Source: Palsa-1392 sp036490335 | GTDB taxonomy: Bacteria > Verrucomicrobiota > Verrucomicrobiia > Chthoniobacterales > UBA10450 | Assembly (NCBI GenBank): GCA_036490335.1 | Contig: DASXEB010000016.1 | Location: 62,001-126,000 of the forward strand | Reading direction: 5' to 3' | DNA: 64,000 nucleotides | Part shown: piece after piece, positions 24,914 to 35,981 of the stretch | How the letters are laid out: every line of letters starts with the position of its first letter | How positions within the stretch are numbered: the stretch's first letter is position 1 | The notes under the pieces: generated by a model | Told to the model about the DNA's origin: nothing | The model's database searches: none | Seen by the model: the letters and a program-made list of their open reading frames with translations, nothing else | Program-made: the position numbers and the translations under genes

Positions 24914-25309
24914 ATGGCTCGTAAACCAATGAGAGTTGAAATCCCGAAGAACCCCGATGACTGCATTACGCTCGCCGGAAAGGTGATCGCCAAGCATGTC
25001 GCCGACGGCGCAACCAGTCCGATTACCGGTCTGGGCATGGCCGACATGGCGGTCAAAAACACCACCGCCGACGCGCAAAACAAGCAATCGAAAGACCTCG
25101 CCCGTCAGTCGCAGCTCTGCACGGAGAATCGCGATATCGCGTTGGGCAAGGACACTTCGAAAGAAGGCACGGTGCGCTTCTACCTGAACTCGGTGCGCGA
25201 CACCTTGCTCGGCAAATATCGCGGCAATCCCAGCCAATTAGGCGATTGGGGTTTTGACGTCATGACGACGCCCAAACCTCCGAAGGCGAAGAAAACGCCA
25301 TCGGCGTAA
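24914..25309 (+). CDS. Conserved hypothetical protein ending in a GDWGF-type motif
   Basis: 131 residues, good ribosome site. The sequence has MRVEIPKNPDDCITLAGKVI, a central ITGLGMADMAVK, NRDIALGKD and a C-terminal QLGDWGFDVMTTP followed by a basic tail. I recognise this as a small soluble family recurring in Bacteroidota, Verrucomicrobiota and others, whose function is not established as far as I know. Probably helical. It lies between the two direct repeats and is likely cassette cargo. Confidence 0.7.
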   Translation: MARKPMRVEIPKNPDDCITLAGKVIAKHVADGATSPITGLGMADMAVKNTTADAQNKQSKDLARQSQLCTENRDIALGKDTSKEGTVRFYLNSVRDTLLGKYRGNPSQLGDWGFDVMTTPKPPKAKKTPSA

Positions 25310-25420
25310 TCGTTACGCGTTTGCCCGTCGTGGCTCGCGTCCGGTGAAATCCCGGCCAAGCGGGCGACGCGCAACACGAATGGTCTGCGAGGCAGCAATT
25401 ATTCTCCGCGTAATGCGCGG

Positions 25421-26170
25421 CTAAACTGTCAATGCCGAATCTTCTCTTCTGCGGGACGGTAAGTAATCGCGCAGCAAATCTGTAACCCGCTGTTTAGTTT
25501 CGCGTGTCGCGCCGGGGTGGGTTACCACGCGACGAACAATTTTCCGCAATTTGATCGGAATATGTCGGCACAGATCTTCCGAGGCAATACTTTCGTCCTC
25601 GCGCGGGACTCGCAACATACGGTATTCACGCTCAATCCTACAGCTGGCCGGCTTGTAGAAGAATAGGCTCGTGTGCGTGAACTCGGTTCGGGGAAAATCT
25701 AATGACGCATACTTCACTCCGTACTTCATGATTTCTTCTGGCACAAAACGCCGTAGTGCCTTCGCGGACGTGGCGATCACCACGCTGTTCGGTGTCTTCG
25801 TATATCCCCGCCACATCTCCCAACATTCGCGTGTCCCGCGATTCCAGCATGAAATGAACATTACTTGTCTGATTGTCTCTTGGGATTCCTTCCAATTCTC
25901 AGGTCTCTTGACCGGGTAGAGTTTCTGAAATGCCTCCTCCGACTTCGACATCGTCTCCGTGTTACCCGGTGACTCGCGGCCCTCAAACGGTTCATCAAAC
26001 TGGTCGGCCCTCGCAAAGTAGATTGTCGACCTCTTGAGCATGTCTTCGAACTTCCAAAGCTCCATGTATCGCCAGAGCGTCTCGTGATCGGCAACCACCT
26101 CATACGGCCAATCCTCACTAAAAACGGGCGCTACCGGCCCGACGATTTCACCAGTGTAGCGATTATACAT
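25421..26170 (-). CDS. DUF2971 family protein
   Basis: About 249 residues from the ATG at 26170 (MYNRYTGEIVG); an ATG at 26227 would add 19. The DUF2971 pattern is visible: LWRYMELWKFEDMLKRSTIYFARADQFDEPFEG in pieces, FISCWNRGTRECWEMWRGYT, SVVIATSAKALRR and YKPASCRIEREYRML. Members are frequent in accessory and defence-associated regions, function unknown. It sits between the direct repeats, on the opposite strand to the 131-residue protein. Confidence 0.8.
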   Translation of the reverse strand: MYNRYTGEIVGPVAPVFSEDWPYEVVADHETLWRYMELWKFEDMLKRSTIYFARADQFDEPFEGRESPGNTETMSKSEEAFQKLYPVKRPENWKESQETIRQVMFISCWNRGTRECWEMWRGYTKTPNSVVIATSAKALRRFVPEEIMKYGVKYASLDFPRTEFTHTSLFFYKPASCRIEREYRMLRVPREDESIASEDLCRHIPIKLRKIVRRVVTHPGATRETKQRVTDLLRDYLPSRRREDSALTV

Positions 26171-26299
26171 GACGCGCCCAAGCGGGCGCGGCGGACTTGC
26201 AGCGCTTGCTCTTTTACTCGGCAGCATACTTGCGCGAAAGGGTGCGTTGGAGAGGCGCTGGGCGCTCGAACGATCTGACAGTCAGGCCCACTTCCAAAC

Positions 26300-27505
<1,206 letters not shown>

Positions 27506-27556
27506 CTAGATTTGATCGCGTCGCTGCATGAGCAATGTAATAGGGCGCGACGCTCG

Positions 27557-28957
27557 TTAGGCCGACTTGTGCACCGCGTCCTGCTTGCGCGGATCAGTCA
27601 ACTCGATGATGACGCTGACTGATTTTTGGTTGAAACCCTTGAAGCCGCCTTTGCGTTGCAGGTTTTCAAGGTGACTTCCGATCGCCCCTTCGCGGGCGAA
27701 TTTCTGCGCCTGCTCCTCGGTCAGGAGTCCTCTGGAAGTCAGCCGGGTGATCCGCTCTGGCCGCACGGCCCAGCGCTCGCCCTGGGTGAAAGCCTGCTTG
27801 AGGAAAGGAAAATCGGAAAACGGCGCCATCGTCTTGATGTGGGCCGCGGCGAGCTGCTCGCGCAGGAGCTGGTAATCAAAACGGCACTCCAGGTGATGCA
27901 TCCCCGCATCGAGAAAACTCTCGCCATGCAGTCCAACCCAAAGCCCCACCGTGCGCAGTATTTTCTCCTCCGGCGAGAGCGGTTCTCTCGAGAAATCGAT
28001 CCCCGTCTCGTCGGAGAAAAGATCGACGTCGTTGAAGATCGTGATCCCTTCGATCGGTTGCTCGACAATCTGCGCGCCCCAGCCCGCCTGCGCCCCGGCG
28101 TAGTAACGCTCACGCCGATGGAAGCCGAGCATGTCCCAGGCTTTCATAAGATCGACGAAATGTTTTCGCGACGAACGAAAGGTGTGGTGATCGTGATTCG
28201 CCCAGCCCAAACCTAACGAGTCTTGCCGGCGCTTCTGCTCGATCGCGGCGCGATTGCGCTTCTGCCAGAAAGCGCGCTCTTCTTCAAAGACGAGATGACA
28301 GGCGAGATCGCGGCCGACGAGATCGATCACATCCTGCAACCGCTCGAGTGAGTAAGCGTAACCCTTCACATCGCGGTCCCAGCGGCGGCGGCGCGTCTGC
28401 CAAATCTCGCGCGCGGCGAGGAATTTCTTCAGGTCGACCGGTTGCGAGATATAACCGCGATAGCCGCGGCGCTCGATCGCGTAAAAAGCCGCGTCGTTCT
28501 CCTCAAACGCGAGCAGCTTCCGAAACCGCGAGTAAGGCTCGCCCTCGATCTCGTTCGTGATCCCATGGAGCGCGGCAAATTCCGCGACAAACTCCGGCCG
28601 GATCGCGAGCGCGCTCGGATGTTTCGCTGCTTTCGCGCCGAGCAACACCCGCGGCAGCATCGCCTCGGGATGCCAGAGCGCCGTCAGCCCACGGTTGTTT
28701 TCGCCTAACGGATCTTCCGTGAAACCCACTTCGCGAAAAGCCGCTTCGTCGTCCGGCGAGACCACGACGTGATCGACCCAATCGAGAAAGAGCGTGCCCG
28801 TCTCGGCGCGCATCCGTTCCGAGAGAATCCGCGCGAAACTATTCTGCTCGAGAAACGCGTCGATGCGCGCGAGCAGAAGATTTTCCGCCTCATAACAAAG
28901 CGGCCAGTTAAATTGATTCTCCGCCTCTTTCGGCGCTTCGAGAGTCGTCGTGCTCAT
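27557..28957 (-). CDS. Unrecognised 466-residue protein of the lysine operon, possible VOC-fold dioxygenase
   Basis: I do not recognise a named family with certainty. An N-terminal LFLDWVDHVVVSPDD (about 56-70) looks like the first strand of a VOC (glyoxalase/dioxygenase) fold. HDHHTFR at 255-261 is a possible metal site, and GITIFNDVDLFSDE and GMHHLECRFDYQLL follow. Length and position (after lysine 6-transaminase and an ALDH7 enzyme) would suit a 2-oxoadipate dioxygenase/decarboxylase like HglS, which is also a large VOC-type protein. This is inference. The start is the ATG at 28957; the TAA stop lies in a motif copy at 27555. Confidence 0.7.
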   Translation of the reverse strand: MSTTTLEAPKEAENQFNWPLCYEAENLLLARIDAFLEQNSFARILSERMRAETGTLFLDWVDHVVVSPDDEAAFREVGFTEDPLGENNRGLTALWHPEAMLPRVLLGAKAAKHPSALAIRPEFVAEFAALHGITNEIEGEPYSRFRKLLAFEENDAAFYAIERRGYRGYISQPVDLKKFLAAREIWQTRRRRWDRDVKGYAYSLERLQDVIDLVGRDLACHLVFEEERAFWQKRNRAAIEQKRRQDSLGLGWANHDHHTFRSSRKHFVDLMKAWDMLGFHRRERYYAGAQAGWGAQIVEQPIEGITIFNDVDLFSDETGIDFSREPLSPEEKILRTVGLWVGLHGESFLDAGMHHLECRFDYQLLREQLAAAHIKTMAPFSDFPFLKQAFTQGERWAVRPERITRLTSRGLLTEEQAQKFAREGAIGSHLENLQRKGGFKGFNQKSVSVIIELTDPRKQDAVHKSA

Positions 28958-29006
28958 GGGCAAAAGTTAGTCGAGACTGGCCGGTCGTCATCCGCATCGC
29001 GGATCG

Positions 29007-30554
29007 TTAGGCCGTCGAGCTGCCTTCGTCGACGCTGCCAAACTGAATCCCCTGCGCAAGCGGCAGCTCGGTGGAAAAATTGATCGTGTTCGTCTGCCGC
29101 CGCATGTAGCTCTTCCACGAATCGCTCCCGCTTTCGCGGCCGCCGCCGGTGTTTTTTTCGCCGCCGAATGCGCCGCCAATTTCCGCGCCGCTCGTCCCGG
29201 CGTTCACATTTGCGATCCCGCAATCGCTCCCGACTGCGCTGACAAATTTCTCCGCCTCGCGCATGTCGTTGGTGAAAATCGACGAGCTCAGACCTTGCGA
29301 AACGTTGTTATGCATCGCGAGCGCTTCGTCGAAATCGCGATAGGTCATGAGATAAAGCAACGGACCGAAAGTCTCGTGCTGCACAATTTTGAAATCCGCG
29401 CGCGCGCGCGCAAGGCACGGTCTCATATAACAACCGCCGGAAAACTTTTCGCCGTCAAGCTTCTCGCCGCCGTAAAGAATTTCGCCACCTTCTTCTTTCA
29501 GCCTAACGATGGAATTTTCGACGTTATCCACCGCGCACGGATCGATCAGCGGACCCATCAACGTTTCGCGCTCGAGCGGATTTCCGATCCGCACATTTCT
29601 GTAGAGACGGCCTAACGAATCCTCGATTTCCTCCGCGACCGACTCGTGCATGATCACGCGTCGCGTCGAGGTGCAGCGCTGTCCCGCCGTCCCAACTGCG
29701 CCGAAAAAAATCGCACTCGTCGCCATTTTCAAATCGGCGGTCGGCGTGACGAGGAGCGCGTTGTTACCACCGAGCTCCATGATCGTGCGACCGAGCCGGC
29801 CATGCACCGTTTTCGCGACATTGAAACCCATGCGCGTCGATCCAGTCGCGGAAACAAGCGGAACGCGCGAGTCCGCGGCAAGCCGTTGGCCTAACGATGG
29901 TCCGTCGCCGATGATCAAACCGAAAATTGCCGGATCCGCTCCGGTCTCGCGACAGACGCGCGCGGCGATTTTCGTCACCGCGATCGCGGTCAGCGGCGTT
30001 TTTTCGGAAGGCTTCCAAACCGTCGCGTCACCGCAGACGGCCGCGAGCGCCGCGTTCCACGACCAGACCGCGACCGGAAAATTAAAGGCAGAAATGACGC
30101 CGACGATGCCTAACGGATGCCACTGTTCCATCAGCCGATGATTCGGGCGCTCCGACTGAATTGTTAGGCCGTAAAGCATCCGCGATTGGCCGACGGCGAA
30201 GTCGCAAATGTCGATCATCTCCTGCACTTCGCCTTCGCCCTCGGCGATGATTTTGCCGGCTTCGAGCGAGACGAGCATGCCGAGTTCGCGTTTGTTTTCG
30301 CGCAATGCGTTGCCGAGTTGCCTAACGGTTTCGCCGCGCACCGGCGCGGGCACGGTGCGCCATTTTAGAAACGCTTCCTGCGCCCTAACGATGACTTTTT
30401 CGTAGTCGTCAGGCGACGCGGTGCGGACTTTGCCTAACGACTTACCGTCAATCGGCGAAAATTTCTCGATCGTCGCGTCGCCGCCCGCCCACTCGCCGGA
30501 AAAGGCGCCATCGTTCGTCTCGGCGAGGCCGAGTTTCTGCAAAAGGTTGGTCAT
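29007..30554 (-). CDS. ALDH7-type aldehyde dehydrogenase (alpha-aminoadipate semialdehyde dehydrogenase)
   Basis: 515 residues. The N-terminus IEKFSPIDGKSLGKVRTAS, then EQWHPLGIVGVISAFNFPVAVWSWN matches the antiquitin/ALDH7 family. Further motifs: WKPSEKTPLTA, LVSATGSTRMG, IMELGGNNALLV with the catalytic Glu, and GTAGQRCTSTRRVI with catalytic Cys. It probably oxidises 2-aminoadipate 6-semialdehyde made by the upstream transaminase. It starts 4 bp after the transaminase stop. Ten copies of the dispersed motif or close variants lie inside, and its TAA stop is in another at 29005, an unusually dense cluster. Confidence 0.88.
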   Translation of the reverse strand: MTNLLQKLGLAETNDGAFSGEWAGGDATIEKFSPIDGKSLGKVRTASPDDYEKVIVRAQEAFLKWRTVPAPVRGETVRQLGNALRENKRELGMLVSLEAGKIIAEGEGEVQEMIDICDFAVGQSRMLYGLTIQSERPNHRLMEQWHPLGIVGVISAFNFPVAVWSWNAALAAVCGDATVWKPSEKTPLTAIAVTKIAARVCRETGADPAIFGLIIGDGPSLGQRLAADSRVPLVSATGSTRMGFNVAKTVHGRLGRTIMELGGNNALLVTPTADLKMATSAIFFGAVGTAGQRCTSTRRVIMHESVAEEIEDSLGRLYRNVRIGNPLERETLMGPLIDPCAVDNVENSIVRLKEEGGEILYGGEKLDGEKFSGGCYMRPCLARARADFKIVQHETFGPLLYLMTYRDFDEALAMHNNVSQGLSSSIFTNDMREAEKFVSAVGSDCGIANVNAGTSGAEIGGAFGGEKNTGGGRESGSDSWKSYMRRQTNTINFSTELPLAQGIQFGSVDEGSSTA

Positions 30555-30558
30555 GCGC

Positions 30559-31947
30559 CTAACGAACGCGCATCTGCTCGCATTGCTCGCGCAGCAGATC
30601 GGTCGCCTCGTCCACGACTTCCTTCGAAATGTCGAGCGCGGGACGAAAACGAATCGAGCGTTCGCCGGAACGCAGAGTGAAAACGCCGCGACTGAACGCG
30701 CCTTTCCAGAATTCTTCGCGCGTCGCCGCGTCCGGCAAATCGAAGGCGAGGAAGAGACCGCGACCGCGCACGGCCGTGATCATCGGCTCATCATTTTGCA
30801 GTTCGAGCAGCCGCTCGAGAAAATGCGCGCCGACGACGCGCGCGTTCTCGACCAGGTTTTCCTGCTCGATGATTTCGAGGAAGTGCGTCGAGCGCACCAT
30901 GTCGGTAAAATTCGCGCCCCAGGTTGAATTGATCCGACTCGTTAGGCGAAAAACATTCTCCTTCACTTCGTCGAGTCGCGGTCCGGCCATGACGCCGCAG
31001 ACCTGCGCTTTTTTTCCGAACGACATCAGATCGGGCAGGACGTCGAAATGCTGGCAGCACCAGTTTCTCCCCGTCGCGCACATGCCGGTTTGCACTTCGT
31101 CGAAAATGAGGAGCATTTCGTTTTCGTCGCAGATGCGGCGGAGTGTTTGCAGCCATTCGCCGCGGAAATGATTGTCGCCGCCTTCGCCCTGGATCGGCTC
31201 GATCAGGATCGCGGCGATGTCGTGACCGCGTTCCCTAACGAACTCCATGATTTCCGCTTCGCATTTTTGCTCGCGCGCGACGACCCCGTCTTCACGCTCT
31301 TTTTTGCCTAACGAAAAGTCGATGCTCGGCGTGGAGACGCGCGGCCAGTCGAACTTGGCGAACAAATCGGTCTTGCGCGGATCGGTGTTCGTCAGGCTCA
31401 TGGTGTAGCCGCTGCGCCCGTGGAAGGCATGGCGGAAATGGAGAACCTGCGTGCCGCGTTCGCCGCGGCCGGCCGCGAGATTTTTGCGCACCTTCCAATC
31501 CATCGCGGCCTTGAGCGTGTTCTCCACCGCGAGCGCGCCGCCATCGATAAAAAGCATCCGTTCGAGCGGCGGAAGGCCGACGACGCGCCAAAACGTTTCG
31601 ACAAAACGCGCGTAACCTTCCGAGTAAACGTCGGAGTTCGCGATTTTGATTTTGGCCGCGCGGAGCAGATCCGCTTTCACCTCCGGCCGTTCGAAATGCG
31701 GATGATTAAACCCGACCGGATTCGAGCCGAAAAATCCGTAGAGATCGATCAGGCGCTGATCGTGCGCGGCATCGTAAAGATAGGAGCCTTTGCTTTTTTC
31801 GAGATCGATCACGATCCGAAAACCGTCGAGCAACACGTGCTCGGCGATCGTGTCGAGGACGCGAGATTTCGTTTCGGTTTTTGGTTTCTTGCTCGAACTG
31901 ACGCGAGTCGCAGGTCGCGCGGCAGTGAGCGTGGAAGACGCGCTCAT
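30559..31947 (-). CDS. lat: L-lysine 6-transaminase
   Basis: Transfers the epsilon-amino group of lysine to 2-oxoglutarate, giving 2-aminoadipate semialdehyde. 462 residues. Family blocks: DGFRIVIDLEKSKGSYLYDA, FFGSNPVGFNHP, FIDGGALAVENTLKAA, HFRHAFHGRSGYTMSLTNTD, LLIFDEVQTGMCATG and the PLP lysine in MSFGKKAQVCG. This is a class III fold, but with the LAT-specific N-terminus. The first 30 residues are Ser/Thr/Lys-rich and probably disordered. It is directly followed by its expected downstream dehydrogenase. The TAG stop is inside a motif copy. Confidence 0.9.
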   Translation of the reverse strand: MSASSTLTAARPATRVSSSKKPKTETKSRVLDTIAEHVLLDGFRIVIDLEKSKGSYLYDAAHDQRLIDLYGFFGSNPVGFNHPHFERPEVKADLLRAAKIKIANSDVYSEGYARFVETFWRVVGLPPLERMLFIDGGALAVENTLKAAMDWKVRKNLAAGRGERGTQVLHFRHAFHGRSGYTMSLTNTDPRKTDLFAKFDWPRVSTPSIDFSLGKKEREDGVVAREQKCEAEIMEFVRERGHDIAAILIEPIQGEGGDNHFRGEWLQTLRRICDENEMLLIFDEVQTGMCATGRNWCCQHFDVLPDLMSFGKKAQVCGVMAGPRLDEVKENVFRLTSRINSTWGANFTDMVRSTHFLEIIEQENLVENARVVGAHFLERLLELQNDEPMITAVRGRGLFLAFDLPDAATREEFWKGAFSRGVFTLRSGERSIRFRPALDISKEVVDEATDLLREQCEQMRVR

Positions 31948-32008
31948 CTGCCCAGAGTAGCCGCCGGGCGCGATTTGGTCAATCGGTCGTCGTTAGGCGC
32001 GGCGGCGG

Positions 32009-33931
32009 CTAGACAATGCCTTCGCGCAGTTGCGAATGTTTTCCCGCGAGCAATTCCTGCGTGAGATCGTAGCCGGCGCGATCGGCGTTTTCGGAAACGC
32101 CGGCGAGATGATTGTTGATCCGCATCTTCGCCGAGCGACAAAAGTAAGTCGTTAGGCTGAGAATCTCCGCCGCCGGTTCGCCGCTGTCGATTTTGTGCTG
32201 CGCGAATGAACAGGTCGCGCTCATTGCGAAAAGCTCGGTTGCGATTCCAACGAAACGCGAGAGCAACAACTGCTCGCGATCGAGCTTCGGGCCGAAGCGG
32301 GTCATGGCGTGGAATAATCCGCGAGCCAGTTTTTTGCTCGCGCCCGCCGCGTAACGCACATGCGGCCGCAGATCGGCGTGCAATTTTTCGAGGTCGCCGG
32401 TGGTCGCGAGCGCCCACTGTTTCGGATACCAGCTCGCGTAAAATTTGCCCGAATTCACGGCCGCTTTCGCGCGATCCGCCATCGGCAACTGCGTGTTGAA
32501 AATCGCGCCGCCGACTTTGAGATGCGGGTCGAGCGCCTCGCGCGCGATGAAGAGGCGCATGATCTCGCTCGAGCCTTCGAAGATCATGTTGATGCGGCAA
32601 TCGCGCAGGAATCGCTCGACCGGAATGCCCGGCTCTCCACGGCCTTCGAGCGACGCGGCCGTTTCGTAACCGCGCCCGCCGCGCACCTGCATCGCTTCAT
32701 CGGCGATGCGCCAGGTCGCTTCTGTCGCCCACATTTTGCACATCGCCGTCTCGATGCGCAGATCGCCGGCCTTGCGATCGACGAGCGCACTGGTCAAAAA
32801 CGTGATCGCTTCCATCGCAAAAACATTTCCCGCCATCTCGGCGATCTTGCCCGCGATCGCGTAATGCTGCCCGATCGGCACGCCCCATTGCACGCGTTCG
32901 CCCGCCCATTTGCGGCAGATTTCGAGGAGGCGCTTCGACAAACCGACGCACGCGGCCGGGATCGTTAGGCGACCGGTGTTCAGAGTCGTTAGGGCAACTT
33001 TCAAACCCTGGCCTTCCTTCGCGATCATGTTCTCGCGCGGCACGCGCACATTCGTGAATTTCACGATCCCGTTGTAAAGCGCGCGCAGTCCCATGAAATG
33101 GCAGCGATACGTGATCTCGAGCCCGGGCGTGTCGACCTCGACGACGAAGGCGGTGATTTGTTTGCGCTCTTTGCCGTTGACGATTTTCGGCCGCGTTTTC
33201 GCCATCACGACGAGCACGCCGGCTTTGATTAGATTGGTGCACCAAAGTTTTTCGCCGTTCATGATGAAGGCGGAGCCGTCTTCGGTCGGCTTCGCTTCCA
33301 GGCTCATGTTTGCCGGATCGGAGCCGGCGTTCCATTCCGTCAATGCGAACGCGGAAATTTCGTGGCGCGCGACGCGCGGGAGATATTTCGTCTTTTGTTC
33401 ATCAGTTCCGAACAACAGAAGTGGTTGCGGCACGCCGATCGATTGATGCGCGGAAACGAGCGCAGTCAGGTTCGCGTCCCAACTGCCGAGCAACATCGCG
33501 GCGCGTCCGTAATTCACCTGCGACAATCCAAGCCCGCCGTACTGCGTCGGGATTTTCACCCCAAACGCGCCCATCGCGAAAAGGTCTTCGATGTTCTTGC
33601 GCGGGATTTCGCCGCTGCGATCGATCTCGTCGGCATCGACATTTTTCTCCAGATACTCGCGCAGCTCTTTCAGAAAGGGATCGCCTTTCGCGCGGTCTTC
33701 GTCGCTCTGCGCCGGATAGGGAAAAATGCGATCGAAGTTGAATTTCCCGATGAAAAGATTGCTCGCGAAACTGCCGCGCTCGTCGAGCGGATCGCGCGAA
33801 CTTTCCGCGAGCTCGAGCGCGGCAGCTTTGCCGGCGGACATCTTCGACGTGTCGATGACGGACTGCGCGGCCGGTTTCGCGCTCGTCTCTTCGGCAATTT
33901 GTTTTTCAGGTGCTTCGAGCGGTGACTTCAT
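32009..33931 (-). CDS. Long-form acyl-CoA dehydrogenase
   Basis: 640 residues from the ATG at 33931, overlapping the upstream fadJ-like gene by 26 nt. The catalytic core has FGVKIPTQYGGLGLSQVNYG, FALTEWNAGSDPANM, LNTGRLTIPAACVG and QVRGGRGYETAASL, and the catalytic Glu region is MIFEGSSEIMRLFIARE. About 200 extra C-terminal residues form a helical domain, as in VLCAD-like and Bacillus FadE proteins. It oxidises acyl-CoA to enoyl-CoA, probably in the membrane-associated beta-oxidation system. It is the second gene of a five-gene leftward operon. Confidence 0.9.
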   Translation of the reverse strand: MKSPLEAPEKQIAEETSAKPAAQSVIDTSKMSAGKAAALELAESSRDPLDERGSFASNLFIGKFNFDRIFPYPAQSDEDRAKGDPFLKELREYLEKNVDADEIDRSGEIPRKNIEDLFAMGAFGVKIPTQYGGLGLSQVNYGRAAMLLGSWDANLTALVSAHQSIGVPQPLLLFGTDEQKTKYLPRVARHEISAFALTEWNAGSDPANMSLEAKPTEDGSAFIMNGEKLWCTNLIKAGVLVVMAKTRPKIVNGKERKQITAFVVEVDTPGLEITYRCHFMGLRALYNGIVKFTNVRVPRENMIAKEGQGLKVALTTLNTGRLTIPAACVGLSKRLLEICRKWAGERVQWGVPIGQHYAIAGKIAEMAGNVFAMEAITFLTSALVDRKAGDLRIETAMCKMWATEATWRIADEAMQVRGGRGYETAASLEGRGEPGIPVERFLRDCRINMIFEGSSEIMRLFIAREALDPHLKVGGAIFNTQLPMADRAKAAVNSGKFYASWYPKQWALATTGDLEKLHADLRPHVRYAAGASKKLARGLFHAMTRFGPKLDREQLLLSRFVGIATELFAMSATCSFAQHKIDSGEPAAEILSLTTYFCRSAKMRINNHLAGVSENADRAGYDLTQELLAGKHSQLREGIV

Positions 33932-35981
33932 AAAATGACGTGCCCTTTTTCGCGTGCTCGCGGAGCAGAGCGCACGGCTTGAACTTCTCGTTTTCTTCGG
34001 CCAGCCGATCCATCTCTTCAACCAATTTCGTTAGGCCAAAATGATCCGCAAACCGGAGCGGCCCGCCGCGCAAAGGCGCGAAACCGGTCCCGAGAATCAT
34101 CCCGTAATCGGCGTCCTCCGGCGCGGCGATGACGTTTTCTTCGAGGCAACGCACCGCTTCGTTGACCATGAGAAAAACGAGACGATGCGCGAGCTCTTCG
34201 CCGCTTTTCGTTAGGCCGGTTGCAGTTTTTTTCGAGCGCCACGATTCGATCGATTCGTTAGGCGTTTGCGTCTTGCCTTCGTATTTGTAAAAACCGCTGC
34301 CGGTTTTGCGGCCGAGCATTTTCGCTTCGCGCATCTTCAGCAGAATCGTCGGCGTGCGCGCGCGTGCGCCTAACGATTTTTCGAGCGTGGCCGCGATGTC
34401 GTTCGTAATGTCGACGCCAATTTCATCGATCAAACGCAGCGGGCCCATTGGCATTCCCCAATTCACGAGCGCCTCGTCGATCTGTTTCCCGTCGACGCCG
34501 TTTTCAAACATCTCCGCGGCGTCGAGCAAATATGGAAACAGGACGCGATTGACGAGAAAGCCCGGCTCGTCCCGGACAACAACCGGCAGCTTCCCGATCT
34601 GCCGCGCGAAAGCGAGCGCGCGTTCTTTTGTGTCGTCGGAGGTTTGTTCGCCAATCACGACCTCGATCAATTTCATTCGGCTGACCGGATTGAAAAAATG
34701 CAGTCCAATGACGCGCTGCGGGTGTTTCGTTTCCGCGGCGAGTGCGCTAATTGAAAGCGCGGACGTGTTCGTGGCGAGAATGTCGGTGTCGTCGATTTTC
34801 GTGTCGAGGTCGCGGAAAATTTCCTTTTTGATTTCCATTTTTTCCGAGGCGGCTTCGATCACGATTTGCACGTCGCGCATCGGGCCGGGATTGGCCGAGC
34901 AAACGATGCGCGCGCGGCCTTCCTTCGCTTTTTCCTCGGAGATCAAGCCGCGCTTGACCGCGTCGCCGTAAATTTTTTCGACATTCGCGAGACCTTTGCC
35001 GAGCACCTCGCTGCTCACGTCCCGCAAAATTACCGAGACGCCGCGCGCGCTCAGCCATTGCGCGATGCCGGAGCCCATCACGCCCGCGCCGATGACCGCG
35101 GCGTGCGCCATCTTTTCGTTAGGCGCTTTTGCGCCTCCTTTTTTGAATTTTTCGGCGAGGAAAAAATTGCGAATCAGGTTGCGGGTCGATTCCGTTTCGC
35201 CGAGCGCGACGATCGCGTCGAGTTCGCGGCCTAACGAATCGTCGATCGAACTCGTCAGGCTGCGGTTGATAATCTCCGCGGCCCGCGCCGGCGCGGGATT
35301 TTGGCTGCGCGGCGCTTCGATCGGTTTTTCGAGAGAGCGCGCTTCGATTTTGCGTTTGCCTAACGATATTTTTTGTCGCGCGGCCTCGAGCAGCTTTTCG
35401 TTAGGCACAACTTCATCGACAAGGTCGAGATTCAAAGCTTCCTGCGCGGGATAAAGTTTGCCTTTGAGAATCACTTCGCCGGCAATTTTCGCGCCGAGCA
35501 AACGCGGCAGCCGCGTCGCGCCGCCCCACGCGGGCACGAGACCAAGCGTCGTCTCGGGCAAACCTATCCGCGTCGCGGGCGCGTCGGACGCGACGCGATA
35601 ATCGCAGGCGAGCGCAATTTCGTAGCCGCCGCCCGCGCACGCGCCGTGGATCGCGGCGACGGTCGGAATCGTTAGGCCGGCGAGGCGATTGAAAATGCGC
35701 TGGCCTTCCGCGATGAACGCGCGCAGCTCGCCGTTCTGCGCCTGACGCAACAAAGTTTGCAGATCGGCGCCGGCGATGAAGATCGATTTCTTCGCGGACG
35801 CGACGATGAAGCCCTTAAGCGCGGAGTCTTTTTCAATCGCGGCGAGGTGCGCATCGAGCTCACGCAGCGCGTCGGCGTCGAAAATATTCGCGCCGGAATT
35901 CGGCCGGTCGAAGGTGAGAATGCAAAGGCCGTTGTCGTCCGTTTCGCGCCGGATCAAAGGCGCCGCGGCTGGTGAAGTCAT
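33906..35981 (-). CDS. fadJ: Bifunctional enoyl-CoA hydratase / 3-hydroxyacyl-CoA dehydrogenase
   Basis: 691 residues. The N-terminal crotonase domain (1-190) has IHGACAGGGYEIALACDYRV for the oxyanion hole and TTLGLVPAWGGATRLPRLLG. The central Rossmann domain has VIGAGVMGSGIAQWLSARGV; then the dehydrogenase motif VIGLHFFNPVSRMKLIEVV, and DEPGFLVNRVLFPYLLDA in the C-terminal domain. It performs two steps of beta-oxidation. FadJ versus FadB cannot be decided. It heads the operon and diverges from mgtE. Motif copies encode VPNEK, APNEK and TPNES in loops. Confidence 0.92.
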   Translation of the reverse strand: MTSPAAAPLIRRETDDNGLCILTFDRPNSGANIFDADALRELDAHLAAIEKDSALKGFIVASAKKSIFIAGADLQTLLRQAQNGELRAFIAEGQRIFNRLAGLTIPTVAAIHGACAGGGYEIALACDYRVASDAPATRIGLPETTLGLVPAWGGATRLPRLLGAKIAGEVILKGKLYPAQEALNLDLVDEVVPNEKLLEAARQKISLGKRKIEARSLEKPIEAPRSQNPAPARAAEIINRSLTSSIDDSLGRELDAIVALGETESTRNLIRNFFLAEKFKKGGAKAPNEKMAHAAVIGAGVMGSGIAQWLSARGVSVILRDVSSEVLGKGLANVEKIYGDAVKRGLISEEKAKEGRARIVCSANPGPMRDVQIVIEAASEKMEIKKEIFRDLDTKIDDTDILATNTSALSISALAAETKHPQRVIGLHFFNPVSRMKLIEVVIGEQTSDDTKERALAFARQIGKLPVVVRDEPGFLVNRVLFPYLLDAAEMFENGVDGKQIDEALVNWGMPMGPLRLIDEIGVDITNDIAATLEKSLGARARTPTILLKMREAKMLGRKTGSGFYKYEGKTQTPNESIESWRSKKTATGLTKSGEELAHRLVFLMVNEAVRCLEENVIAAPEDADYGMILGTGFAPLRGGPLRFADHFGLTKLVEEMDRLAEENEKFKPCALLREHAKKGTSFYEVTARST

